The notes beneath the pieces were generated by a model. It was given only the letters and a program-made list of their open reading frames with translations, made no database searches and was not told where the DNA came from. Positions 44,290-56,660 of a stretch of 64,000 bases of DNA are shown one piece after another. Both the position numbers and the translations under genes were made by a program. Within the stretch, counting starts at the first letter, position 1; each line of letters begins with the position of its first letter. This DNA comes from Thalassia testudinum (Eukaryota > Streptophyta > Magnoliopsida > Alismatales > Hydrocharitaceae). The stretch covers positions 61,495,501-61,559,500 of the forward strand of contig JAZHRO010000012.1 of the NCBI GenBank assembly GCA_037157565.1, in the 5' to 3' direction.

Positions 44290-45100
44290 GGGAGGTTCTA
44301 TTTCTCTTCTTAAGGAGTACAAGGGGATGGTTGGTGGTGTATGGGTTGGGAGCAAGGGAAGGGTTGTTCACATGGCCCATTTACCACAAGAAAGACTCGC
44401 TAAGAGATTGTTACATATCTCGTCAGTAGGGATCTCGAGGTATGTTTGGCTTGCAAAGGGGTAGGTCACAAGCGTGACTCATGTAAGAAGATAGATTCAT
44501 GTGCGAGAAAGATGGTAGGGGTCTCGTAGAACCCACCATCGTTTTCTCATCCTTCTTTAGAGATCGAGGCGTCGTGGTCCCCGTCAATGAGTTCTAATGG
44601 CTGCTTTATCTAACTCACCAGTGCAGGATGTTTTGCAAGGTTGTGTGTCCCTTAATGGTGTGAAGCTTGCTCTATCTGGTGGTAATCTAGTGGTCTTCTG
44701 TTCAAAGACTGGAAAGTCACTTCTCTAGTGAAGAATTCAATTCTTCTTTTTGGTCACAATGACGAGGATCTCACAAGGTTGAAGGGCAAAGAGTTGGCGG
44801 TGGATGACGCAACTCTCCTTTGGAGATCCCCCTCAATACATGAAGGAGCTTTGGACATTAAACCCTTTGTAAGGTTGGATCCAAAAGCTCAAATTTTTGG
44901 CATTCCTTGGAGGTTATGCACCGTAGAGGTTGTATGTGATCTATGCCAGTTTCACAAGGGTTAAAAGGTATGCTGGAATTCATTTGGAAGAGGGTGATTT
45001 ATCATGTGTTGACATGATTGGTAAGAGTATTGGTGAGTAAGAAAGGCCACAGGAGGTGATATTAAGATTAGAGGCTCTTCTTTTGCTATTAAGTTCAAGT
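44290..45100 (+). pseudogene. Possible LINE ORF1-like remnant
   Basis: Scattered frames read LSGGNLVVFCSKTGKSL, GIPWRLCTVEVVCDLCQF (44728-44964 is the longest open part) and IHLEEGDLSCVDMIGKSIGE. The style suggests an L1 ORF1 with a DUF4283-like domain, but I cannot point to a diagnostic motif. It is cut at 45100 by element F. Confidence 0.3.
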
Positions 45101-46800
45101 TAAATAATCTAAACAATGCGGAAGAGATAATATCAAAGCATAAAAGAATAACACTTGGGTTTACGTGAAAACCCCACTCATGAAGAGTAGGGAGAAAATC
45201 ACAGAAGAAGGCACTAATAGGGCATGTATGTCTATAATTTCTCAAAGAAAAATGAAGAGGTACACTGCCTATTTATAGGCCACCACAAAGTTCCACACTA
45301 ACCAATGTGGGACTAAACTACACACTCCAACACTCCCACTTAAGCTGGAGCATGCAATGCTCAGCTTGTACAACACTTAAATCCCACTCTACACAATGGA
45401 ACATACACTCTCGGTTGGTCCTCGTCTTCAGGCGAGTATACTGATGTCGACACATCAGCGAGGGTTGAAACTACTGGATGCTATAACTGACAAATGGCCT
45501 CTCTTCTGGAACCTCAACACGTGCTGGTGGCTCCCCATTCAGTATCCCTATAACAGGTCTTCCTTTGAAGGCCTCAAAAGGTAGATCTCCCTCTTGGAAT
45601 TCACAAAACTGAATCTCCCACGTGGAATCAGAAATGGGCCCTTTCTCTGAGGACCTCGAAACTGGATCTCCCTCCTGGAGACCTTGAAACTCTGGACCTC
45701 CCAGAGTTGTGAATCCTCATATAGTGAACTCGAACAAGGGACTCCCTCCTAGAGGATGACTATGATAGGTCTACACTCCCCCTTTCTCCCATACTCGTAT
45801 AGGGGAACACATAAAAAACAGAGAAATACACACATATAGAAAGAAGAGTTTCTCCTCATCTTCTCTTGAATTCTTTTTTTTTTCATTTTTTTTCTCTCTC
45901 CACCTTTTTCTTTTTTTGTCATTTTTTTCCCTTTCTTCACCTTTTTTTTCTCTTCTCTTTCCTTCCTCTCTTTTTTTTTTAATTTTTCTCCTCTTTTTCT
46001 TTCTTTTCTCTTCTTCATTTTTCCTTTAAAGCACCCTCAGCCACCCCTTAGGGTTTGGGAGAACCCAACCACAAAGCACGGTCTCCCGCTGCCAACTACC
46101 ACTAAGAGGACGACCACCACCATTGCCGTCTCATCTCCATCTCGCATGAGATCTCCACCGCGGGGATCTCCACCTACTGCATCGACTTCTTTGCCACCCT
46201 AAGAGGCATCTCCAGTATCCTGCTAACCTGGGGTGCGTCTGCGTCAGTGGTCACTGATGATATCGACAGAGGACAAGATCTCTGTCAGTGGCCTCTGAGG
46301 GATCATCGAGGAGGCCACCTCCTCCTCGCATAGCCGCCTCTGATCTGCGTCGATCGCGGCCCTCGGCATGCTCCCTGATCTCAGGGACATGAGGATCTAT
46401 CCATGCTCAGCAGCTAGAAAACTACGAGTCGGCAATGGGGTTTGGCCACCTTAATGCCGGCCTCATCTACTATAGCCGCCACCTTCGTGGCTCCACCGTG
46501 GCTCCACCGTGGCCCCTCATGCAATCCCCGTCGCCGTCCTCGCATTTGCAGTGGCCTCCGCCCATTGCAACAACCACCTCATCGCCCTCCCTAGCGAAGT
46601 CACCGCCTTGCAAGGCGAGGCTACATTCACAGGGCCTCGCATCAGGGACATGAACGCCTTCGCAAATGTCTTCAGGCTTTCCACCAAGCTCCTCGACAGA
46701 GCAAGCTTCTGCATCATGGCGGACTGTGAGCCCATCGCTAGGGCTCCTTGCTTCGCTCGATCTCAACGCCTCCACGAAGATGGGTTCTGTAGCCATTCAA
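45101..46800 (-). mobile_element. Truncated copia-like element F (same family as G)
   Basis: The left (3') LTR, 45101-45332, shares AATGCGGAA.A.ATAATATCA, GGGTTTAC.TGAAAAC, TATTTATAGGCCACCACA and the end CTCCAACA with the LTRs of G. The region after it (CTCCCACTTAAGCTGGAGCATG) is the polypurine side, also shared. Internal landmarks follow G: repeated 'GGATCTCCCTC.TGGA' blocks, the CACTCCCCCTTTCTC stretch near 45775, and a long T/C tract at about 45857-46020. No 5' LTR is visible; the right limit is a guess. Confidence 0.65.
45857..46022 (+). repeat. Polypyrimidine tract in element F
   Basis: About 165 bases almost purely T and C. A comparable tract is at the corresponding place of element G (57458-57605). 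Confidence 0.85.
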
Positions 46801-47870
46801 ATTCTAATTTTGAGGGAGGGCCGGTGGGGAATGGTAATTGCCATTCAAATTCTGATTTCCAGTGTGATCTACTATTTTCAGGCGCAGAAAATCAGACAGG
46901 AAATCAGGCTCCAATTTTTGACAGCTGTAGAGATGGGTTTCAGGTGGCTATTTTCAATATCAGTGGCTATTTTAGAAAGGATTTTAATGGCAATCACCAT
47001 CTGGGTCTTGCTGGAACCCAGATGGTCATGGAGCTAACAGACATGCTTCCTTGGTTTTAATCCCAATCTATTTGTGTGATCAGATAATGGGGTGGTTGAT
47101 AAATAAGAACCATCTCTTCTCTTCCCTGAAGTGGTGCTGAAGGTGCTCATGTTGGAAAATTTTAAAAGCAATAGTGGCTTGATTTCAATACAAGGTCAGC
47201 TTACTAATGTTGACTTAGATCCAACCATGGGTATTTCGACCTCTATGTTTGTTCAACACAAAGAGACTCAAAAGTGCTTCTATTTCCCTTCAGTATTGGA
47301 GGAAGAAACGAGTCCTCTTACAGATTTCTCTCCAGTGTATCACTAATAGTGGAGGTTGAGGCTAGTAGTAGTTCAATTTTAGTCCCAAATGTGCCTGAGG
47401 AGGTGGGTGATAGAGAGGCTTCTGATTGTGCATTTGCAACTAGTCAACAATCTCCGTGTAGCATTCGTTTATGGAAGCTGGTCTTCCAACAACAAAGGTT
47501 GGTGTTTCACACTAAGAAGCAACGACTACGAGCTCAAAAGGAGATGGAGTGCAAAGAATCTTCTGTCAAATAATCATGTTTTACTAGTTGAGAATTTCTT
47601 CTGGGTATAGGTATTGGTTTTCTATTTGAGGATTCGTTTTGGGATTTTTGTCCCGGTGGGTGCCAGCATTGTGGTGTGTCCTATGTTGGGCATTGTTTTC
47701 TAATCTAAGAGAGTGGGTGAGACCTGTTGGTATGTGAGTGAATCCTCTATTCGCGGGTCGTGTGGTTCTTGCATATTATATTTTCCTTTGTTTTAATTTT
47801 TAATAGATTTTGGATGGCTACTAAATGCCAGTAACCATCTATTTTTATTTATAAAGAAAAAAAATAATAT
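46801..47870 (+). other. Unassigned DNA with LINE-like tail
   Basis: Short plus-strand frames (47131-47346, 47274-47573) have no recognisable domain. The end TTTTGGATGGCTACTAAATGCC...TTATAAAGAAAAAAA at about 47810-47865 looks like the 3' end and A-tail of a LINE. This could be the other side of the remnant at 44290-45100, with F inserted between them. Confidence 0.3.
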
Positions 47871-48921
47871 ATATATGTTAATCATTCTCATTATAGTTCA
47901 TTATAAACTTTATTAGTGTTGTATATCCTCTTTGTAACTCAAGCAGAATGGTGAGGAGAGCAAGAAAGTGAGCACACTTAGGGAAGAGAAAAATCCAGCA
48001 TATTTTCGTCAAAGTATAATGACCATTACCTTGTGGTAGTGGGAAAGGGGGTAATTTGATTCAACATGGAAACTACATGGGGCAAAATGATGCCCTTTAA
48101 AAGGACAAGGGGTAAACTCATTTGGGGGCCATACATGGGAGGGTAGTTGATTCTTCCTTTCACATACACATATGGGGCACCGTGATTGTATGAAATCATT
48201 CCCCAATCTTGTATATGATAAGTAGAAACTGTATCTGCACAGCTGTAACCAAGAAAAGGCAAGTGTGCTGTAAATAATCTTGACGGCACGCTTTACCTTT
48301 CTCTTTCAGTGATTCCGTTAGAGGCTCTGTCATGCAATATTGTATATTTATTCCTTTTCTGTTTTCTTCTTTTGCCCCAAGGGGATGATTTGAATGAATT
48401 CATGGTGATGAAGAAATATAGGTGCTGCAACTATCACAAATGAAACTGGAAGCAACATTAAAGCTGTCATCTATAGACCTAGTCACGCTATGGCTAATTA
48501 TGAGTATTAAGGGGCAGATAAGATCAGAGAAATCCCTTGAATCTGTGCACTCTGAGTATTGCCTTTTCTGCATGCTTCTGCTGCATCCACCAGCAGGTTG
48601 TATCACCAGTGACTTGCAGCCCAAATCAGGCTGCTTGCCATGCTGTTGCTTCTCGCATCAGCTATGCCAGTTGATTTCTTTTTCTTTGATATGATAACCC
48701 ACATCGACCGGAAAAAGGAACACTTAGTGGTGGATCTTATTTAGCACCGTAGAAATCAAATGTATCTTCAAGGATGATGACCATGATGTGTATTATGAGA
48801 ATGGAGTAAACTTAAAATTTTCAATACCATAAGCAGCGAAGATAAAAAAATGAATAAATAAATAAAAGCCCCATTACCTAATTGGGGCAAAAACTTTGGG
48901 AATGACTCTAGAATTGAACAG
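47871..48921. other. Unassigned intronic DNA
   Basis: No transposon end or convincing coding frame. Frames of 65-90 codons occur on both strands around 48020-48690 but overlap each other and lack recognisable domains. Confidence 0.4.
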
Positions 48922-49130
48922 GCTCTAATACCATCTTAAATAGGTACAATGCAGGATTGCAGTATATGATTACCAGAAGAATTTGATTTACATGTAAACC
49001 CTTCTCAAGATAGACGGGAAAAGTCATAGCAGAAGTTAGAAGAGCCCCTAGAGCTTTATCTTCTATTATTTCTTCTCAAAGAAACAGCGGCTTACAAGAA
49101 CCTTTCTATAGAACACCACAGTCCTCCCCA
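48922..49130 (-). mobile_element. Copia-like 5' LTR remnant H
   Basis: GCTCTAATACCA (48922-48933) is a tRNA-iMet type primer site in reverse. The following bases share TTTGATTTACATGTAAACCC and TTATTTCTTCTCAAAG with the LTR layout of G and F, with much divergence. The internal part and the other LTR are not visible. Confidence 0.5.
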
Positions 49131-49503
49131 ACTGATAGGATCCATTTAACCCAACTAACTATATAATTTAGTAAAAATTTTCTTAATTGACAAGAACATG
49201 ATTGTTCGCAAAGTAATTTGCAAACAAGCATGATCAACAAGATGATATAGTTGAATCAACTTCTGCTCTTGCCTAATGTAAGGTCCTTGAGGAAACATGT
49301 ATGGCATAGGCATTACAAAGCCAGCAACCTTTCCAAATGCTTTAGGCCATATTAGCTTTTCAAGAGAGTAATAATCCCCCTCTGGCACAAACCAAGTTGG
49401 TCTGGTTTCTTTCCCCTCTCCCATTGGGTGGCAGCCTCCCTAATTTATGCTTCCCTCTTTCAAGGCTGGGCAGAGATGGAGGAAGGCCTCTTATGGCCCC
49501 TTT
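49131..49503. other. Unassigned intronic DNA
   Basis: No recognisable element or gene. Confidence 0.4.
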
Positions 49504-49508
49504 AGAAC

Positions 49509-50752
49509 TATGGAGATTTTTAGGGGAATAATTTTTCTTATTCAATAACCAAGCCAAGCCCCTTTTGATATAGAGAGAGCATTTGGTACAATAAAGGAAA
49601 ACACACCAAGTTATTAAAAATAACGCAAATCAAAATAAGACAACTAACTAATTGGATTCTCATTTATTTCCTAACATCCCCGCAAGTCAAGATGCAAGAG
49701 ACGGTGAAGACTTGGATCCTTTAGACGTTCACGATGGCAGGGATCAATCATAGTTGACATAGTGGTCCCTTCTTGGTGTCTTCAAACTCGAGTGCCTCCT
49801 CTTGTACGCCCTGGAGTCAAAGTCTATTGCTTGGTGTTCCCATGGTGCATGAGTACTGCCCATCAACTTGACATCTTAAGTAGACTCGCGTCTTCTTCGC
49901 TTCTCTCGTCCATTCACAAAAGAATAAAAGGATGAAAACAAGACTCTAGAGGGGTGCACATGCAAATCCCCCATAGGAAAAATAACACATCAAATTTAAA
50001 AATAGCAAACTCACATCTGAACCCTACACAAATAACTCCTCTCTTTTTTTTTTTAACTGATCGATCGAAAGGGGGGCTTCACCCCCACAGGCAGTGGCAG
50101 TGGTGCTGGTGTCTTCGGTGGCTGTGCTTCGATGAGCCGGAGGTCACTCGGACCACCTCGATCTAGCAACTCGACCTTCAAGCAGTCATGTGGTCCCCTT
50201 AGATCCTCGATCGAACGAGGTTTGAGGGCCTGAACAAGAGATCTAGACTTCCGCTGCTGGGGGTGGCACCATTCAAAGATGTGGCTGTCGACGACGCCTA
50301 GCTAGTCTGACGGCCACCTGAGACAATTGGGGTGAAGGCTGGGGTCCCGACGACCACCCCCACAATGGTCCCTCGCCAGTGGTCGACTGGTAGCACCTTT
50401 TCCTCCTCGCGACAATGAGAGCAATAGCTACAGAAGAACAAAAGAAGAGGAAGAAGAGAGAGGTTGGTAGAGGAGATGGCCTCTCCAGTGGCTCATCAGG
50501 GACTGGCAGCATCGTTGAAGAGCCTCTCCCCTCTAGAACTTCTTCTCTAAACCCTAGACCAGCAAAATCGATGGCTCTGATACTATGTGAAGATTTTTAG
50601 GGAAATAATTTTTCTTATTCAATAACCAAGCCAAGTCCCTCTTTATATAGAGAAAGGGTTTGGTACAATAAGGGAAAACACACCAAGTTACTAAAAATAA
50701 CATGAACCAAAATAAGACAACTAACTAATTGGATTCTCATTTATTTTCTAAC
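49509..50752 (-). mobile_element. Small non-autonomous LTR element I
   Basis: LTRs of about 167 bp at 49509-49676 and 50586-50752 are nearly identical (GATTTTTAGGG.AATAATTTTTC, TTCTCATTTATTT.CTAACA). The duplication is AGAAC (49504-49508) against AAAAC (50753-50757). The primer site GCTCTGATACTA lies directly before the right LTR. The 909 internal bases have no gag or pol; total length 1.24 kb. Size and structure are near those of TRIM elements, with a longer interior. Confidence 0.82.
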
Positions 50753-51768
50753 AAAAACCATTGATGTACATGTCCTTATGGTGCTAAAGACATGTTATAT
50801 ATTCTTTCATAAGCACTATGATAAGTTTTTGAAATTTTGCTATAAAAAAATGATCTTTCATTTTGATTTACTAGAGGCAACTCTTTTTCATGTGGGATTT
50901 TTATGTAACTCCATTTGTCCTTCATCATTAGTTTATTAAACCAAAGGCTTATAAATTGACTAGTTTAACTATGTGACCATAAAGCTCTATCAAATTCAGG
51001 ACGTTATTTCCCACTAACCTAAAGCCCATTGCATTCACTGCATAATGGTGAAATTTCTTATTTTCAATCATTATGTATACCTTTTTTGAGGTATAACTTA
51101 ATGACAATTTTTAAAAAATTTGAAAAGAAGGATGATTCTTAACAATGATATTCAGGAACAATATTCATGGCATTCTTTATGTATTTTATTGATAAAGGGC
51201 ATTCCTACCATACCTATTAATATCAAAATCCTAACATACACATGTACTGACGTACCAACATACCTAACTACATACATATGTATAAATGAGGATTGGGAGA
51301 CTCCATATGATTTTTTTTTTAAGAGAAGCCTACGTATAACTTATCTACAACCTTGCCTATATCAAATGAACATTTGGAAATTAGATCAGATCATATGAGC
51401 AATAAACATTTCAAAATCATCCAACCCAGACACTCCTAAACCCTCCATCCAAACTTTGGCAATATTCCAGACCGTTGAAAATTGACTGCTGTAGGAGTAT
51501 TGGATTGGCTCGCTGTTTGGTATAGAGCATGTACATATAAGGTTATCAAAATCCTCAATGTTTCATTTTAAACTATTGCTTGTAGATCGAAATATGGCAT
51601 AACTGTAATTAACTTGTCTACAAGTTATGTGTAGGCTCCCTTGTCTGCATGTATGCATGTGTGCAAAGAGAGAAAGAGAGAGTTATCGGATGAGCCCAAG
51701 GATCAGATAACAAAAATCAGCCAAACTCATTTTGAGACTTATATAAGATATGCAACCAACCATACTGT
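50753..51768. other. Unassigned intronic DNA
   Basis: AT-rich, without a recognisable element. A T-run at about 51311-51320 and a GA stretch near 51668-51682 are the only notable points. Confidence 0.4.
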
Positions 51769-53295
51769 CAAAATGTTAATTAGAGTATTTTGAGTCCATT
51801 GATATTAGATTTGAGTCTATTTATCTAAGGCTTGAGAGTCTTAGTCAATTTATCTTCTTAGTTGGACTTTACATGTAATATTCCCATCCTTACTCTCTAT
51901 AAACGAGAAGTTAGGATTCCAATTTTCAATAAGAGAATCTATTTTTTCTTTGGCATGGCATCAGGGCTACAGTCCTAGGTCAATGTTTGATACCCCCTTG
52001 ATCACCTTCTCTTTTCTTTCTTCCACAAGTCAAAACAAAAAAAAAAGGAAAGAAGAGGGAAAAGAATGAAAGACGGATCAAACCCTAGGATCTTCTTGGC
52101 CTCACCAGCAACAATCCAACCGAGTCCTCGACCGGCCAACAACCACACCAATGACTACCTAGGTCCCCACCATTAGCCACCGACCAGAAATCATCAAAAA
52201 AAAAAAAGATCATCGCCAACAACTAGGTTTGGCCTAAATCAACCTCAGCCAACGGGATCTCATTGTAGGACCACCGACCAAACTAACCTAGGATCCGATA
52301 GAGACCTCACAACCCCTCCTCCCCCACTCCTACTTTGGCATCACCTAGCGTCTCTCTCGTCGTAAGCCACCTCTGAGGGCCTAGTGACAACCTTAATCGC
52401 TATCCAAGACATATGGCAGTTCTTTGGTCATTGCTTCTAACCGATGACCGCTCATGTGGTCCTCTGATGACTAGATCTCCTTGACCAGACAATCAAACTC
52501 AGTCCTTTTCGATGACCACCGTGGTCGTTTCTTATGCGGGCTTTACATACACACATGATATGAATCAAGTTTTCTACCCTCTACGTGTTAAGTACACTAT
52601 CCTGTGCACGAGATCACACATCCTAGCTGACTACCTGACTACCTAACTAGCTGTTCTTCCTGTTCCTATGGCAGACCCAAATACCACTACTACGAGTTCT
52701 AAAGCCAAGATCTCAACCTCCGTTCTAGTTCAGGGAACAACGATCAAGTTGACTAAATCCTCGAACTATGTGTTGTGGTCAAGAGCATTCCGCATATTTG
52801 TTGAGGGACAAGATCGACTGTAAGTGCTGACTAAAAAAGCTTTGGATCCCAAGGTTGTCACAAAATAGAAGTGCAAGGGCAACTACTTGGTCATGAACTT
52901 GCTAATGAACAATATTGATTTGAAGATTGATGCAAATATGCTATACAAAAAAATAGCCAAGGCTATATGTCCTTGGTTAAGTATTTCACGACCTTTGAGG
53001 GCCTATTTGGAGAACTTGCCTTCCAGCCTACCTGTTGTGACAAGCAAGTTGCAAAACGAGCAAAGCGACAAACCCATCGCTTTCTAAATAGCATAGCACC
53101 ACGATACTAGTTGGCCAAAGATTAAATCTTATCTTTAGACGCAATGCCAAATCTAGAAACAACCAATAATCACCTTCAGAAAATCAACGTTGATGCACCA
53201 CTTGCTCTTCCTACTGTTCTTAATACCTCTACCCTCGTTGCCTCTGGTAGGAGAGGTCATATTGGTGGTTGCAGACAAGGCCATCATATCTATTC

Positions 53296-55390
53296 CAAGG
53301 CTATCAAAGACGAGACATTAAAAGGCAAGAGGGATCCAAAACATCCGAGGCGCTAGGTGCTCATCTAGGCGATTGCCCGAGACAAATGAGGCACTAAATT
53401 ATAAATTTTTTGAAAATAAATATATAAAATATCAATAAAATTAAATATTCTTACAATCTCATGCATGGATTCATCAGCAAAATATAATAAGAAAAAATGC
53501 CCAACAAAATATAAAATACCAAAAAAAAATTACTTTTCATAAGCAAAAATATAAATCTAACCATAAAATTCATAGAAAGCACATGTCCAAAAATAAATCC
53601 TAGCATGACCAAAGATCATATAACTAGAACATGAATAACATAATAAAAAAATGAATAAAATTAATAAATCTTGTATCAATCAAGATCCCATGTCTTCCAA
53701 AAAAAAAGAGATAGAAATAGAGAACGAGAAACAGAACATGAGAGAGAGGCAAAGAGAGTTTAAAAAAGTGAAGCGGAGAGAGTGTGAGAAAGAGATATAG
53801 AGAGAGTGGAAGCAAAAGCTCATAGAAAGAGAGAGAGAGAGAGAGAGAGATACCTCCCTCAGCAAGTAGCGAAGGTAGGCTTGGTAATAAGGAGAAGCTT
53901 CAACGATAGGCAGAAGCTCAATGATGAGGACAAGCACCAGTGGCAAAAGCTTGACGATAAGGAGAAACTTCGGCAAAGGAGCTCCAATATTTGAGAGAGA
54001 GGTGCGATGGGGTTTTAGGAGGCAAAGGGTTGTTTTAGGGCTTTTGAAGGGGCTTATTTCCATGTTAATACGATATGGAAGGGACTTTTGCTTAAATCTT
54101 TTTGTATTTGGCTAAGGCGAGTGCCTTAGCACCTGACGCCAAAGCTGTCAAGGCGTAAGGCAGCTGCAAAGTAACAAGCTCGTTAATCACCCGAGGTAAG
54201 AGGCAACAAAAAGGCGATTGCCCAATTGAATTGAGGCAACAAATCTTTTTATTTCTTAAATATTGAATGTGTCTGATAAACTCATATGATAACATTGACT
54301 TTCATGAGAAACATACGATAATACTATTTAATTGAACGAAAAAACAATGATCTTATAATTTATAAGTAACAATAACATATATATTTATATTATCATACAA
54401 TGTGTAAACATATATATTATATTTATAATTATAGGCCAAAACAAACAACCAAATATATATCATATGTATCTACCAAAATAAGATAGTGACATGTATTTGT
54501 TTTGAAGAAAAGAAGAGTTAACAATGGATGTTAACCCTCCACTGCATTAATAAAAGAAGTTAATTACACCAAAAATTACAAAGAACATTATATTGATAAA
54601 GCACTCCCTCTATTGGAACTCCCACTCCATTGAGTCTGAGCCAAATGCACTACAATAATGTGAAGGCCTTCCTTAAGGTAGAGGCACCCACCAATGGCCC
54701 ACAAATACTAGCCCAAAAGGTTGTCCTCAAGTAGTACTCAAGGCAATAACATGTATTACAATATGCTATATTTACAATATAATACAAACTTAATACCATA
54801 ACTTATACATATATTGTTATATATCATTAGACAGTTGTAGACAATAATTATATACATACACACATCATTAAACTACAATATATCATAATTATATCATTAT
54901 AGACATACAATAATGTATAACTTAGACATACATGTCTTAACAGGCAAATAATAGTCTAAGTTAGGAAGAGAAGGAAAAATTGAGCATATAAAAGTTGTCA
55001 ATAACATATATGTATATATGTATTATGTATATACAATAATATATAACACAAATATATCTATAATACATGTAACTTAAAACCAAATAAGAGTCTTATGGTC
55101 TTACCTAAAGTGAATTAGGAGTAGGCGACAAGGCGCAAGGCAACCCAGGCGACAAAGAAGGCAACTAGGCAATAGCCCGAAAGAAACCCCTAGCATGTAA
55201 TAGCTCCAAGGTGACCTTTGGCTTTCTCGCCTGGCTCGATCACCTGGTAGCCTAAGGCGATAGCCTTGACAACATAGCCTGACACCTTAAGGTGTGGCGC
55301 TGGCCTAGGCATCACCTAGACCAAAACACCTCGCCTAAGGGTTGTCGAGGCACTAGGGCCTCGTCTTAGGCGAGCGCCTTGACAACATTG
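53296..55390. mobile_element. hAT-like DNA transposon in E
   Basis: An 8-bp duplication ATCTATTC flanks it (53288-53295, 55391-55398), the length typical of hAT. Ends CAAGGCTATCAAAG and, from the right, CAATGTTGTCAAGG agree at 10 of 14 positions. Both subterminal regions are rich in AGGCG/CGCCT words. No transposase frame is visible; AT-rich interior with a GA microsatellite near 53829-53850. Another end-like word, CAAAGCTGTCAAGGCG, occurs at 54140, so two related elements may be nested. Confidence 0.75.
53829..53850 (+). repeat. GA microsatellite
   Basis: Eleven or so GA dinucleotides in the interior of the hAT-like element. Confidence 0.85.
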
Positions 55391-56219
55391 ATCTATTCTC
55401 CTTACACGCACTACAAAAGGACAAACTACCCTTCCGACAAGTGCTAGGAGAAGTTTGGCAAACCTGCCTAGGCTAATTTGATGTCTACTACTGAGACTCT
55501 CGTGATTAAGACTGCTATATAGCAATCTCCTATGTTGTTCATTGCTAAGGAGTTGGAACATCTGAGGACTTTGCTAAGGAGCGAGCCATCTTCCTCTACT
55601 ATTGTTCTTACAGGTGTTATAGCCAATTCTACCTCTACAAATTCTTCCAATCAAATTATTGATTCTACAGCATCTAATCATCCTACTAGACACTTGCACA
55701 AGCCTAATGATTAGTGGGGGATTTCAAAGAAGCTCTCATCTTCTATCATTGCCTGCTTTGGATCGTCTCCTAGACTACTTGAGATCGTCTCTCACTTTTG
55801 ACTGCTTCCTGCTTGGGACCGTCTCCCAGTTCTCCCTACTTCCTGTTGTTGTTTGGAATCGTCTCTCATTCTATTACTACGACTATTACTGCCTACCTGC
55901 TCTCGTTGTCTACCTACTCCAACCAGAAGATGCCTTGAGTGAAGGGGAGTTGTGTTTAATCTACTATAACAAGTTGTGTGTAATCATCATCTATGCTCCA
56001 ACTTGAAGAGAAATGTTAGAGTATTACTATATTAGAGAATTATCAAAGTCTTCTTAGTACATTTATAGTAGATTTATGTTTATTTATCTTAAGTTTGAGA
56101 ATCTTAATCAATTTTATAGTCCACATTGAATTTTTCATATAATTTTTCCATGTGCATTCTATATAACAGAGGTTAAGGTTCCAATTTTCAATAAGAAACG
56201 ATTTATTTTTTCTTTGACA

Positions 56220-56660
56220 CAAAAAAAAGTAAAGATATCCAACCATATGGATTAAAAAGTCAGTTGGTAAAAGGTTTGCATATGAACTTTTGCCATGAAA
56301 ATGTTTTTGGTAGCCATTCTAACAGAAAATTTATGAAAATACCACCTTGTAAAAGTACAAGCTATGTTTTTGTTAATGTAATACAACCTTTTAGGATGAT
56401 ACATAAGTATTGTAAAACATCAAGGAGCCATACGTATTCAGATTTATAAATCTTCATCCATGTTGAAAAAGTATACCTTTCTTCCTGGGGAAACAAGCCA
56501 ATTTATGTACAATTCAATCAATATAGAAACATAAGCAAATGCAACATGTTCACTCTGGATAAAAAACAGATATAAAAGTGAGGTTTAAGATATAGACTTA
56601 TCTCCTTTATATTCGATGAGGCTAGTGCAATTCAAAATTGAAAATAAACTTTAAAAAAGT
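56220..56660. other. Unassigned intronic DNA
   Basis: AT-rich sequence between E and G; no recognisable feature. Confidence 0.4.

Larger units (their letters stand above)
52670..55700 (+). pseudogene. Gag of E, split by a DNA transposon
   Basis: From 52670 the frame reads MADPNTTTTSSKAK, then IKLTKSSNYVLWSRAFRIFV, as in the gag of C3. Stops follow near 52820 and 52868. After the insertion, from about 55405, a degenerate knuckle THYKRTNYPSDKCWEKFGKP resumes; two of its zinc ligands are lost. No protease, integrase or RT follows before the 3' LTR. Confidence 0.75.
51774..56219 (+). mobile_element. Gag-only copia derivative E with hAT-like insertion
   Basis: LTRs at 51774-51954 and 56014-56219 share TGTTA.....AGAGTATT, TTGAGAATCTTA/TTGAGAGTCTTA, GGTTCCAATTTTCAATAAGA and end in TTTG(G/A)CA. 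The duplication CAAAA is perfect (51769-51773, 56220-56224). The primer site TGGCATCAGGGC follows the 5' LTR. CTCCAACTTGAAGAGAAA before 56014 is the polypurine side. The interior has gag at 52670-53290 and its end at 55399-55700, with no pol. A 2.1-kb hAT-like element splits gag. Confidence 0.88.

Noticed and set aside
48400..48694. Overlapping frames on both strands, with a possible minus-strand exon after a GCAACAG acceptor
   Set aside because: It lies inside the interval where the two flanking exons already join in phase, and the peptide matches nothing I recognise.
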